The translations under genes were made by a program, and so were the position numbers. Below the pieces are notes generated by a model, which saw only the letters and a list, made by a program, of their open reading frames with translations, made no database searches and was not told where the DNA came from. From Candidatus Fermentibacteraceae bacterium (GTDB lineage: Bacteria; Fermentibacterota; Fermentibacteria; Fermentibacterales; JCC-6): a DNA stretch of 61,417 nucleotides. The DNA lies in NCBI GenBank assembly GCA_016936235.1, contig JAFGPK010000067.1, positions 1-61,417 on the forward strand, written 5' to 3'. Shown here piece after piece: positions 35,299 through 43,630 of the stretch; position 1 is the stretch's first letter; each line of letters starts with the position of its first letter.

Positions 35299-35907
35299 TC
35301 ACCCCTTATCCAGCGATACCCCTCTGCCGTCCCTGATTACTCTTGCGAACCTCTGTACCGCGGTGACCCATGTCCCCGCGGAGAGTACGGCCAGCATCAC
35401 AACGATGGCAAGGCCGCCCCAGATACCCGCTGCCACAAGCCCTGCGATCAGAAGAACAAGTCTTTCCGTCCTGGTGAATATACCAACGGAACACGAAAGA
35501 TTCACTCCCTCGGCTCTGGCCCTCACATAGCTGACCATGTACGAGCCTCCTATGGCGGCCGGAACCAGATAGACCAGAGCATGATGGTCCGTACCGGCTT
35601 TTCCGGCCAGCATCGATCCGAAGATGAGCAGCTCGCCTATCCTGTCACAGCTCGAATCGAAGACCGCGCCGGCCTTGCTGACTATTCCTTTCCTTCGGGC
35701 CAGCTCGCCGTCAACCGCGTCCAGGATGCTGCCTCCTATGAGGAAGGCCGTTCCGGCGAAATACTCCCCGCTCCAGACGAACCAGGCCGCAAGAGTCGTA
35801 AGCAGCAGCCCGGCCGCGGTAGCGGAAAAAGGGCCCATCCCCATCCATGCCAGCAGGCTGACAAGGGGATCAAGCAGTCTTCTGCCGGCTTCCCTTATAT
35901 CGTCCAG
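35299..35907 (-). CDS. CDP-alcohol phosphatidyltransferase, probable inositol-phosphate lipid synthase
   Basis: 202 residues if it starts at CTG 35907. The catalytic motif [12 protein letters not shown] followed by [10 protein letters not shown] fits DxxDGxxAR-x8-GxxxDxxxD. Several TM helices follow. The first 21 codons ([20 protein letters not shown]) belong to the conserved N-terminus, yet contain no ATG, GTG or TTG; AGGAGGG lies about 10 bases before CTG 35907 and an in-frame TGA is just upstream. Starting at ATG 35844 would drop this region and has no ribosome site. It most likely joins CDP-diacylglycerol to inositol 1-phosphate from the adjacent ino1 product; other head groups are possible. 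Confidence 0.87.
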   Translation of the reverse strand: MDDIREAGRRLLDPLVSLLAWMGMGPFSATAAGLLLTTLAAWFVWSGEYFAGTAFLIGGSILDAVDGELARRKGIVSKAGAVFDSSCDRIGELLIFGSMLAGKAGTDHHALVYLVPAAIGGSYMVSYVRARAEGVNLSCSVGIFTRTERLVLLIAGLVAAGIWGGLAIVVMLAVLSAGTWVTAVQRFARVIRDGRGVSLDKG

Positions 35908-35974
35908 GTTAAATCAACCCTCCTGGAAGCTGTTCCGCAAAGCACCGTAAAAATAGAGACAGCCGGGAACGTCG

Positions 35975-36673
35975 TCAATCAAAGAATCCCGCCTCCGTGG
36001 CCGCTCCGCCGACAACCAGTGTGATCTCTCCACGGACACTCCCGCCGGCGAAATGCTCCTCGACTTCCTCGATGCTTCCCCTTACGAACTCCTGGTGAAG
36101 CTTGGTCAGCTCCCTTGCCACGCAGACCGGCCGGTTGCCCATCACGACCTTCATCTCTTCGAGATACTTCAGGAGATGATGAGGTCCCACATAATATACA
36201 ATGGAACCGCCGTAGGTGGACATCTCCACCAGCCTGGCCGACCTGGCCCCCGCCTTCCTGGGCAGGAAACCCTCGAACGAGAACCTGTCAGTGGGGAGTC
36301 CGGACGCAGCCATTGAGCAGATCACGGCGGATGGTCCGGGGACCGCGTCCACCTGGAAACCACCGGTCAGGGCAGCTCTGACAGCCCTGTACGCCGGATC
36401 GGATATCCCGGGCATTCCCGCATCGGATACCAGCGCAACGTTCAGCCCCCTTGCCAGGAAATCCAGAATCTGAGGGATGCGGCCCCTGGCGTTATGGTCA
36501 TGATAGCTGTAGAGGTTCCGTCCATTGTCGACGAGTCTTGCGGTCCGTCTCGTATCCTCCGCCATGACTACGGGAGATTCCCTTAAAGTGTCCCTGGCCC
36601 TGGGGGACAGGTCGGACAGGTTGCCAATGGGAGTACCCACCAGAATGAGCTTTCCCCCGGGAACGGTTATCAT
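35975..36673 (-). CDS. rsmI: 16S rRNA 2'-O-ribose methyltransferase (C1402)
   Basis: 232 residues with LILVGTPIGNLSDLSPRARD, AEDTRRTARLVD, VALVSDAGMPGISDP and FEGFLPRKAGAR, the series that defines RsmI. It methylates C1402 of 16S rRNA. The ATG overlaps the stop of the upstream DUF3006 gene by 4 bases (36670-36673). Confidence 0.95.
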   Translation of the reverse strand: MITVPGGKLILVGTPIGNLSDLSPRARDTLRESPVVMAEDTRRTARLVDNGRNLYSYHDHNARGRIPQILDFLARGLNVALVSDAGMPGISDPAYRAVRAALTGGFQVDAVPGPSAVICSMAASGLPTDRFSFEGFLPRKAGARSARLVEMSTYGGSIVYYVGPHHLLKYLEEMKVVMGNRPVCVARELTKLHQEFVRGSIEEVEEHFAGGSVRGEITLVVGGAATEAGFFD

Positions 36674-36927
36674 CCCTGCGTTTTCCCGTCACTCCTTCGG
36701 GCGGTCCTCTCCAGAAGCCTCCTCTGAAGGTCGCCCACTCTTTCGGCGAGCTTCTCAGTCTCTTCCGGGTCTCTCCTGAAGACCACATCCAGAACATCAC
36801 CCTCCCTGGAGTCGGAGGGCAGGTGGGATGCCGGAACCAGCCAGGACTGACCGTCCACGGTTATCAGCACAGCCAGGGACCCTTCCATCCTGTCAAGAGA
36901 CACCATGAACTTCCCGTCCTCTTCCAT
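36670..36927 (-). CDS. DUF3006-domain protein
   Basis: 85 residues from ATG 36927, which sits just after GAGGAGGG. An earlier ATG at 36966 falls inside the palindromic repeat and is rejected. The core FMVSLDRMEGSLAVLI and LVPASHLPSDSREGDVLDV is the whole DUF3006 domain, a small OB-like beta protein. The C-terminal helix is highly charged. Function unknown; it is translationally coupled to rsmI. Confidence 0.82.
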   Translation of the reverse strand: MEEDGKFMVSLDRMEGSLAVLITVDGQSWLVPASHLPSDSREGDVLDVVFRRDPEETEKLAERVGDLQRRLLERTARRSDGKTQG

Positions 36928-36937
36928 CACCCTCCTC

Positions 36938-37078
36938 AAGTGGTGCCGGGCCTGAAAATGGGACATTTCAACTTCTCAGGTCGACTTTTGAATGTCCTCA
37001 GGTGGTGCCGGGCCTGAAAATGGGACATTTCAACTTCTCAGGTCGACTTTCGAATGTCCCGTTTTCAGGCCCGGCACC
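36938..37078. repeat. Compound palindromic repeat: 62-bp tandem plus 26-base inverted arms
   Basis: Two 62-base units (36938-36999 and 37000-37061) differ at two positions. The second unit also begins a nearly perfect inverted repeat: 37004-37029 pairs with 37053-37078 (26 bases, one mismatch that is a G-T pair) around a 23-base loop. The arm core GGTGCCGGGCCTGAAAATGGG is the same core found in the repeats at 16802 and 18042. It separates the DUF2085 gene, whose stop lies in the loop, from the DUF3006 gene. Confidence 0.93.
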
Positions 37079-37497
37079 TTGTACTCACCAAGGAAAACTA
37101 CAGCTATTCCCAGTCCCGCGGCAAGGCCGGTGAGCATCCTGACAGGGTTGCTGCTCTGATACGTCGTGCAGAGCTGGACCAGCCCGTCAGCGATCAGAGG
37201 CAGCAGGGCCGGGAGGCCGGACCAGAACGGAAGGCGGAACCGCGGTCGGTACATCGCGACGGTTCCCAGAAACAGCCCGAACCAGAACGCCGTGCATCTT
37301 GCGCAGAGGCCCGAGGGGCCCCAGGGAAGATGGATGCACCTGGACTGCATTCGGTGGCAGAGGGAGGTCAGGACGGGGTCGGAGAAATTTCCGGCTTCGC
37401 CCAGGACAGGCCTGACCATGGACATCAGGAACAACAGAAGGGAAGGAAGAAGAAGAACAAAGACCAGGACCAGTCTTCCCCTCTCTTCGCTTCTCAT
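37030..37497 (-). CDS. DUF2085 membrane protein with repeat-derived C-terminus
   Basis: 155 residues. The DUF2085 motif appears as LTSLCHRMQSRCIHLPWGPS then GLCARCTAFWFGLFLG, with conserved Cys in CxRM and CARC, and TM helices near 10-28, 72-85, 92-108 and 120-138. The last 15 residues (VPGLKTGHSKVDLRS) are translated from the palindromic repeat, and the TGA is in the repeat loop, so the original 3' end was replaced. DUF2085 proteins are of unknown role, thought to be membrane-bound metal or redox proteins. Confidence 0.8.
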   Translation of the reverse strand: MRSEERGRLVLVFVLLLPSLLLFLMSMVRPVLGEAGNFSDPVLTSLCHRMQSRCIHLPWGPSGLCARCTAFWFGLFLGTVAMYRPRFRLPFWSGLPALLPLIADGLVQLCTTYQSSNPVRMLTGLAAGLGIAVVFLGEYKVPGLKTGHSKVDLRS

Positions 37498-37516
37498 GGA
37501 GAGCGGTACCTCCGGA

Positions 37517-39115
37517 TCACTCCTCTATCCAGATTATCCTGGTCCGATTGTCCGCCTCTATCTCTCCCAGCTCCTCTATGTAACCGGAAACCGCCTCCAT
37601 GAGAGTGATGTTTGCGGGCATCACCTCATGTTCCAGCATAATCTCGTAGCCAACGTTCCCCTGGGCCAGGTAACCTGTGGTGACGAAGCTGTAGACGCTG
37701 TCCGGATGCCACGGTTCACCGCCCACCATGATATCGCCCATCTTCTGACCGTCGGGCATTGTCTGGTTGCGGGTAGCGGTCAGTCCGCCTATCTCCATGT
37801 CCCTTCTGCGGCCCTGCATTCCGGTTTCCAGGATTTCCCTGAGCTCGGCCCCGGTGACTTCCAGCGTGAAAAGACGCTCCTCGAAGGGAATGGCCTGATA
37901 GATTATTCGGGGGGTCAGGGGTCCCCGGGGAATGGCTGCCCTTATCCCGCCCCGGTTCATGAGCGCCACATCGGCTCCCGTACTCCAGAGCATGGCATCC
38001 GCGATGAGCCTCCCCAGTGGATGCTCGGCATCGCCCCTGGTGATCTGCTCCAGAGCCTCGCCGATGACCTGGTCCATTCCGGCCTCCGCCACCGATCTGA
38101 ACCCCTCTATCATCTCCGCCGCCTGCGGGTCGGGCCAGAACTCGTCATGAAGGAGGCTGATATACTCCTCCCCCTCCGGCAGATCGTATCCCACCAAAGT
38201 CCCGGTCTCAGTGTCTATGGCCAGTCTGAGCCTGCCTATCCCGGTGCCGTTCGCATAACCCTGGACCACGATAGTGTGGCTGACGGGGCTAACCCAGGGT
38301 TCGCTCAGACCAAGATGGGTATGACCGGACACGATGACATCGATCCCCGGTACGAGGCAGGTCAGCTCAGCGTTGTTCATTGAGAAGTCCTTGGTATACT
38401 CCTCCCCCTGGTCCCAGGCACTGTAGACCCTCTCCAGGTATCGGTCAGGATCACCTGGCTGTCCGAGGTGGGATACCAGGATTACGATATCGGCACCCTG
38501 TTCCCTTACCTCCTGCACGTACCTCTCCGTAGTCTCGACCTCGTTAATGAAGACATATCCGGCAAGCAGCTCGGGGGTCACGAGTCCGTATGTATCGGGA
38601 GTCGCAAGCCCGATGAAAGCGATGTTCACGCCACCGAACTCCCGTATCTCGTAGGGAACCACGGGGTCAGGGATCTCCCCGGTGGCGGAATCGACGAAGT
38701 TGGTGCATATCACCGGGAACTCCGCCTGCCGGCACAGCTTGAGCACATTATCGGTGCCGTCATCGAAATCATGGTTACCGAGGGTCATCAAGTCGTAGTC
38801 TATGGAGTTCATCCACTCCATTACGAACTCGCCGCCCTGGTAGTTCCCCGTCGGGGTGCCCTGATAGATGTCCCCGACGTCTATGAGCAGGCAGTACTCC
38901 CCTTCGGCTCGACATTCCTCCCTCACGGCGTTCACATAGGAGCTGATGTAGGCTCCTCCACCGATCATCGGGGGAAAGTCGGGATTCATGAACGATGCCT
39001 CCGTCGGCACTATCCCGCCATGTATGTCATTAGTATGGAGTATGTTCAGATATACTATCTCACCTGACGCCCCGAAGGCCAGCAGGAGCGAAAGGACAGG
39101 AAGCAGTATTCTCAC
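37517..39115 (-). CDS. Secreted bifunctional 5'-nucleotidase/2',3'-cyclic phosphodiesterase (UshA-like)
   Basis: 532 residues from GTG 39115, behind GGGGGG; the longer frame upstream does not look coding. A signal peptide (RILLPVLSLLLAFGASG) is followed by the metallophosphatase domain: LHTNDIHGG (27-35), DVGDIYQGTP, LGNHDFDDG, VSHLGQ and VSGHTHLG. The C-terminal 5'-nucleotidase domain has NRGGIRAAIPRG and IPFEERLFTLEVTG. It hydrolyses extracellular nucleotides for phosphate or nucleoside salvage. It is the last gene of the envelope cluster. Confidence 0.93.
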   Translation of the reverse strand: MRILLPVLSLLLAFGASGEIVYLNILHTNDIHGGIVPTEASFMNPDFPPMIGGGAYISSYVNAVREECRAEGEYCLLIDVGDIYQGTPTGNYQGGEFVMEWMNSIDYDLMTLGNHDFDDGTDNVLKLCRQAEFPVICTNFVDSATGEIPDPVVPYEIREFGGVNIAFIGLATPDTYGLVTPELLAGYVFINEVETTERYVQEVREQGADIVILVSHLGQPGDPDRYLERVYSAWDQGEEYTKDFSMNNAELTCLVPGIDVIVSGHTHLGLSEPWVSPVSHTIVVQGYANGTGIGRLRLAIDTETGTLVGYDLPEGEEYISLLHDEFWPDPQAAEMIEGFRSVAEAGMDQVIGEALEQITRGDAEHPLGRLIADAMLWSTGADVALMNRGGIRAAIPRGPLTPRIIYQAIPFEERLFTLEVTGAELREILETGMQGRRRDMEIGGLTATRNQTMPDGQKMGDIMVGGEPWHPDSVYSFVTTGYLAQGNVGYEIMLEHEVMPANITLMEAVSGYIEELGEIEADNRTRIIWIEE

Positions 39116-39131
39116 TGTTAATTCCCCCCGC

Positions 39132-40364
39132 CTACAACCGGAAAGCCCGGCTGATTGAGAACATGATCCTCGTATCCGTTTCCTCAACGGTGAGGCTGTC
39201 TCCGGAGACGAAGGACGGGAGTCCCGCAACCTCGGTCTGCATCCACCTGTCAGGGGAGAAGCTCCCGGCCACATCAAGGTTCCAGTCCCCGGTGCGGAAG
39301 CCCAGGCCGGTGGTGAAGCTCATCCTGTCAAGGGAAGCCGCAATGGGAGAACGCCTGTAGCTGAATCCGAACCTTGCCGTGGGTCCGCCGGGAAGCGTGT
39401 TCTCCACACCGAAGCTCATGCCCCATGAGTTGGAGAGCCCCAGGCTTGCATCCTCGAACTGCAGTGACCCCTCGTTGCTCCAGAAGAAATCCCCGGTCAC
39501 CCTGGACCTCAGATTGTTCCCCGGAACGTAAAGGGCGCCGAGTTTAACCGTCATGGGCATGTCCAGGTCGTAATCCTCATTGGATAGTGTGTTCCAGTCC
39601 GCAGGATCCCCCGAGTTCTCCGGGGACACTGAAAGGGCCATAGGGTACTCCACTGAGGCGCTGACGAACACCCTGTCACGGGGAGCGAAGAGGAGGGAAC
39701 CGCGGGTGACTATCCCGGACATCGATTCAGTGCGCCCGGCGAGGGTACCATCCTGGGAAGGGTCCACGTAGGCAACCTCCCAGGTCACATCCCTGCCGCC
39801 CGTGACATAGCCGCCGGCCAGCCCGAAGGTGAGAACCTCCGAAGGCATGAAGGCAACTGCCAGATCGAACTCGTTCAACTGACCGGAGACGTCCAGCATC
39901 TCCTCGCCTGTCTTCACGTAGGCAGCGTCCCTGATGATGCGGTCGTAGCTGTAACCGAAGATCGCAGGTACCCTGTAGCCTGCGGCGAAGGCCACCGATC
40001 CGGGCAGCCCGGATATTCCCCGGAGGGCCACGGCGGCTCCTCCGGGGAAGAAGGCCATTTCCTTGTTGAAGGCTATCTCCGATTCCCCTATGGAACTCTC
40101 GAACTGGTCGTAGACCCTCCTGGTACGCTTCTCTACGATGAAATCAGCGCCGCCCGAGAACTCCACGAGAAGCCCGTCTTCGGACAGTCCCAGCAGAGAG
40201 GGATTCTCCAGCATGCCCAGGGCGGAGGTTTCCATGAAACCGGACCCGCCCATTGCATATGACACGGCTGACTGCGAGCCCAGGGGCTCACCCAGCCACA
40301 TCACCTCGGGCAGTCCGGCGGTAACCGTCATTAGCGATATCATTCCTGCTGCGATAATGCTCAT
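39132..40364 (-). CDS. PorV/FadL-like outer-membrane beta-barrel protein
   Basis: 410 residues with a signal peptide and the opening motif SAVSYAMGGSGFMETSALGM then ENPSLLGLS, the N-terminal plug pattern of PorV/PorQ/UPF0164 and FadL-type barrels. The rest is amphipathic strands every 10-15 residues, closing with RIMFSISRAFRL, whose terminal segment is typical of a barrel C-strand. PorV shuttles type IX secretion substrates; here it is next to a second PorV-like protein. No further function is certain. Confidence 0.82.
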   Translation of the reverse strand: MSIIAAGMISLMTVTAGLPEVMWLGEPLGSQSAVSYAMGGSGFMETSALGMLENPSLLGLSEDGLLVEFSGGADFIVEKRTRRVYDQFESSIGESEIAFNKEMAFFPGGAAVALRGISGLPGSVAFAAGYRVPAIFGYSYDRIIRDAAYVKTGEEMLDVSGQLNEFDLAVAFMPSEVLTFGLAGGYVTGGRDVTWEVAYVDPSQDGTLAGRTESMSGIVTRGSLLFAPRDRVFVSASVEYPMALSVSPENSGDPADWNTLSNEDYDLDMPMTVKLGALYVPGNNLRSRVTGDFFWSNEGSLQFEDASLGLSNSWGMSFGVENTLPGGPTARFGFSYRRSPIAASLDRMSFTTGLGFRTGDWNLDVAGSFSPDRWMQTEVAGLPSFVSGDSLTVEETDTRIMFSISRAFRL

Positions 40365-40376
40365 TGTTCCTCCACC

Positions 40377-42809
40377 CTACCAGCGGAAATCCAGCTGACA
40401 GCGGATCCCGTATTCAGTAGCATGATCGATGAAATCCCTCACCGGGCTGTCAGGGTCGCCCTGGTAGTAGAAGCTGTCTTCAGGGTCCGGCCTGTACAGT
40501 CCGGTCCTGGGGTAGAAAGTGTCTTTTCGAAGAACCCTCAGCCTCAGCTGAAGATTGTCGGATAGGTTGTTCTTGATCGTCACGTAGAATTTCGTCCCGT
40601 CACCGTCGAGGAAATCGATCCCGGTATCCTCGAATTCCCACTGGCTCATGCCGTCGGTGGACCAGAGGGTTGTCCCTCCGAGGACGGAAAGGGCTTCGCT
40701 GAAGTTGTGCTCCCACCTTGCGGCCAGGTAGCCGCCTGACATCAGTCTGTCGTCGCCGTAGAGAGGATTGGGGGTCAGCTCCACCATTCCCACCCTGAGC
40801 TGGACATCAAAGAAATCGCTTCCGCTTGGAAGGAAGAACGTCCTGAATGTGTACTCGGTGGTGCGGGACGTCGTAGGCACAACATCATGCATCTTGGTCT
40901 TATCCTGGAACTTGTACTTCAGCCTGAACCTGACTGTAAAATCAGGCCTGTATTCCACCTCCCCCTGGAACCTGTAGTTGTCGAAGCCGTACGGTATGGA
41001 CCTCCACAGATCCAGATACACCTTGGTGAAAGTGATGCTGCGGCTTACCTGGAAACGGCTCTCGATGTACATGCCCTCCTCGGGTTTCGGGGCGGGCCAC
41101 TGGGCCAGCTGGGAGGAGAGGGGGTCGTTGAGGTAGTAAGGTTTCTCGAAGATCGTGTCATCGTATCGCAGCTGCTCCGCGAAACCGCGGTTGTAAGGGT
41201 TGTTGAAGCCCAGGTCGTAGTGGCGCCATATACCTAGCAGGTAGAAGTAATCGTTCTGCCACATTCCCCTTGCCAGTGCGGCCATGGACTCGTTGTCCTG
41301 GCGCACCATCTCACCCTCCAGGCTTACGTTGTCGATGATGGTCTGGGCCGATAAGCCGACGAATGAGGATGATTCCCCTGCTTCCAGGACATCGTACTCC
41401 GGGCAACCCCAGACCTGGGCGTCGCCGGGAATGTCCATCGTCCCTGCATCGGGGACCAGTGAATCGCTGTAGCTGATGTTCATGCCTCCGAGCCCTATCG
41501 CCGTGCCGAAGGGGAGGAGGCCTCCGAAGTCGTAGAAGCCGTAGCCTCCGTAAGTGGTCTCCCTGACCACATCGGCGTAGGGGGAGGTCCTGGTGGCCGA
41601 CATGAAGAGGATGTTCGGCGTACCGTCGATATCCCTGATGGCGTCCCTGGACGCGCTGGAATAGAAGCCGTATCCGAGGAAAGGTCCCTTCTGGACCTCA
41701 AGGGCACCTCCCACCATGGCGAACTGCCTGGTGGAGGTGAGATCGGGGTAGAGACCCCATGTCCTGTAGGTAGACCTGTACATCATCTCGTCGGAATTGT
41801 CTATCAGCAGCCCCTGCCCCAGGGACAGGTGGTAGTTGCCCAGGACAGCCTGTCTTACCGCTCCGATGTTCTCTATGGAGGCGAATCCCTTTGCCACGTC
41901 AAAACGCCGGTTGAGATCACCCAGGTCAAGGTCGTCGAACAGACCGAATCCCGAAGAGGAGTTCCTCCCCCTGGAGAGCCTGGCCCCTCCCCTGAACCTG
42001 TCGCCCAGTCCCACGCGGACCCGGTGTTCCCAGGCGGTTGTGTTCACAGCCTGCAGAAGCTCCTGGCGCTCGTCACTTATCCTCTCCATCCATGCGACGC
42101 TGTCTGATTCCGAATAGCCCCTGCCGCCGGACATCATGTCGTACTCGGCCGATCTGAGTTCGCCCAGCATGGTCCCCAGTCCCTCTTCGTCGTAGAACCT
42201 TCCATCGCCCCCGTCAACCACGACCCTGTAGCTGCCGAAGAATTCCATGGAACTCAGGTCCAGGTCCCTGATGGAGATGAAGTCACGCATGTTCCTGTAG
42301 CCGTAGTAAGTGAGGTTGTCCACGTTCCGCAGTGATGTTACGCTTGAGACTGGACCGAGGGTCTTGAGTCTGGTCTCGACCGCCGCAGCGTCCACAAGGC
42401 TCACCCTGTCAAGGCTGCGAAGCTGCCACGATGTTGCGGAATTGATGGGAATGGGCCGGATGAGATAGTTCTCCCACATGTCCACCGCGGCGTCACCTGG
42501 ACCATCCTCGGTGGCCAGTCTCTCCATGACGTTCATAACCTGCTGGGATACCATTCCCTCGGGGGGAGGGACCACAACGCACCTGCTCCTCAGGTAGTCA
42601 AGCTCCCGCGGACCGAAGCCCGGTATCCTCATCACATCGTATATGCTCTGGAGACCGCCCGTTTCGTATATGTACTCGTAGAGTTCCTCCGCCTGAAGGG
42701 CGGTGAGGCCCGGCAGCCCCTGCAGCTCCTCCAGGGTTGCGGTGTTCAGATCGAACCCACCGGGGACGGCCAGACCAATGCATGCTGCCAGTACCAGACT
42801 AGAAATCAT
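40377..42809 (-). CDS. Helix-hairpin-helix (ComEA-like) domains fused to an outer-membrane barrel
   Basis: 810 residues. After a signal peptide residues 20-82 contain a ComEA-like helix-hairpin-helix pair (NTATLEELQGLPGLTALQAE and IPGFGPRELDYLRS). A second pair follows at about 115-175 (PIPINSATSWQLRSLDRVS). From about 180 it is a long beta-rich region with strand periodicity and aromatic belts, ending RCQLDFRW. HhH domains of ComEA bind double-stranded DNA. Proteins of this architecture occur in FCB bacteria and are of unknown role. It may expose DNA-binding or protein-binding domains in the periplasm or form a pore. Its ATG overlaps the upstream gene by 11 bases. Confidence 0.85.
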   Translation of the reverse strand: MISSLVLAACIGLAVPGGFDLNTATLEELQGLPGLTALQAEELYEYIYETGGLQSIYDVMRIPGFGPRELDYLRSRCVVVPPPEGMVSQQVMNVMERLATEDGPGDAAVDMWENYLIRPIPINSATSWQLRSLDRVSLVDAAAVETRLKTLGPVSSVTSLRNVDNLTYYGYRNMRDFISIRDLDLSSMEFFGSYRVVVDGGDGRFYDEEGLGTMLGELRSAEYDMMSGGRGYSESDSVAWMERISDERQELLQAVNTTAWEHRVRVGLGDRFRGGARLSRGRNSSSGFGLFDDLDLGDLNRRFDVAKGFASIENIGAVRQAVLGNYHLSLGQGLLIDNSDEMMYRSTYRTWGLYPDLTSTRQFAMVGGALEVQKGPFLGYGFYSSASRDAIRDIDGTPNILFMSATRTSPYADVVRETTYGGYGFYDFGGLLPFGTAIGLGGMNISYSDSLVPDAGTMDIPGDAQVWGCPEYDVLEAGESSSFVGLSAQTIIDNVSLEGEMVRQDNESMAALARGMWQNDYFYLLGIWRHYDLGFNNPYNRGFAEQLRYDDTIFEKPYYLNDPLSSQLAQWPAPKPEEGMYIESRFQVSRSITFTKVYLDLWRSIPYGFDNYRFQGEVEYRPDFTVRFRLKYKFQDKTKMHDVVPTTSRTTEYTFRTFFLPSGSDFFDVQLRVGMVELTPNPLYGDDRLMSGGYLAARWEHNFSEALSVLGGTTLWSTDGMSQWEFEDTGIDFLDGDGTKFYVTIKNNLSDNLQLRLRVLRKDTFYPRTGLYRPDPEDSFYYQGDPDSPVRDFIDHATEYGIRCQLDFRW

Positions 42810-43620
42810 AGGTCACCCCGAACTGGTGGGTCAGGTCCAGCTGAGGATGAGTGATGACGGCGTAGTCAAGGAGGATCCCGCTCACCGAGGTCTCCAGTCC
42901 CCCGGAGATCGTGACCGGGCCGCTCTGGACCCCGGCCATGACCGTGAGGGGCCCCAGCGGAAGTGCCTGACCAACATGGACCCTGGTCCCGTCAAGTTCG
43001 CGGGAGAACGTCAGGGCGGAGATCATGCCGCCGGAAGGCTCGTAGCGTAATCCGGCGTCCATCCTTCTCTTCAGGTACTCCCCGCTCTCCCCAATCCTGG
43101 CCTGGAAGGGGTTACGTATCGAAGCCGCCAGGAGCCACCTGTCGTACATCCTGACCTGAAAACCGGCGTTGACAGCGAAAGCTGTGGCGCTGCCGTACTC
43201 CGATACGCCATCGGCTATCTCCGCCCTGCAGATGACAGGCTGGATCCCGAAGGACATGTCATCGGTGAGCATCCCCGCAAAGGTAACGGCAGCCATCTGT
43301 TCATTGTAGAGCTCTCCACCGAAGTAGCGGAGGCTGAGACCAGCCTTCCACCTTCCGGTCAGGGGAAGCGTTCCGTCCGCCCCGTAGGTCCCGAAATCCA
43401 TGTTCGAGAAGGGGAGCCTTCCGGAGAAGGTAGCCGTGATGGTCTCTGCGGAGGCGATGGAGGCCGGGTTGAAGAGAACGGAACCTGTTCCGAACAGGAC
43501 CACGCCGGTTCCCCCCATTGCCTGGGCGGCTACGCCGATCTCGAGCTCCTCGAACGCTGCGGTCGCCTGTCCCGCCATGGCGAGCAGGATCAGAAAGAAT
43601 ACTGTGATCTTGATACGCAT
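42799..43620 (-). CDS. PorV-like outer-membrane protein
   Basis: 273 residues from ATG 43620, behind GAGGTG. A signal peptide ends at QATA. The mature start is GVAAQAMGGTGVVLFGTGSV then LFNPASI, the PorV/PorQ signature. Amphipathic strands run to the terminal QFGVTYDF. It differs from the longer PorV-like protein 3 kb away, so the cluster holds two. Overlaps the HhH-barrel gene by 11 bases, which indicates a common transcript. Confidence 0.83.
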   Translation of the reverse strand: MRIKITVFFLILLAMAGQATAAFEELEIGVAAQAMGGTGVVLFGTGSVLFNPASIASAETITATFSGRLPFSNMDFGTYGADGTLPLTGRWKAGLSLRYFGGELYNEQMAAVTFAGMLTDDMSFGIQPVICRAEIADGVSEYGSATAFAVNAGFQVRMYDRWLLAASIRNPFQARIGESGEYLKRRMDAGLRYEPSGGMISALTFSRELDGTRVHVGQALPLGPLTVMAGVQSGPVTISGGLETSVSGILLDYAVITHPQLDLTHQFGVTYDF

Positions 43621-43630
43621 ATGTGACACC

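Noticed and set aside
36670-36966. 98-residue DUF3006 protein starting at 36966
   Set aside because: Those first codons are repeat sequence; ATG 36927 has the ribosome site and starts the family domain.
37166-38383. 405-residue plus-strand reading frame
   Set aside because: Antisense to DUF2085 and the UshA-like gene; no motif.
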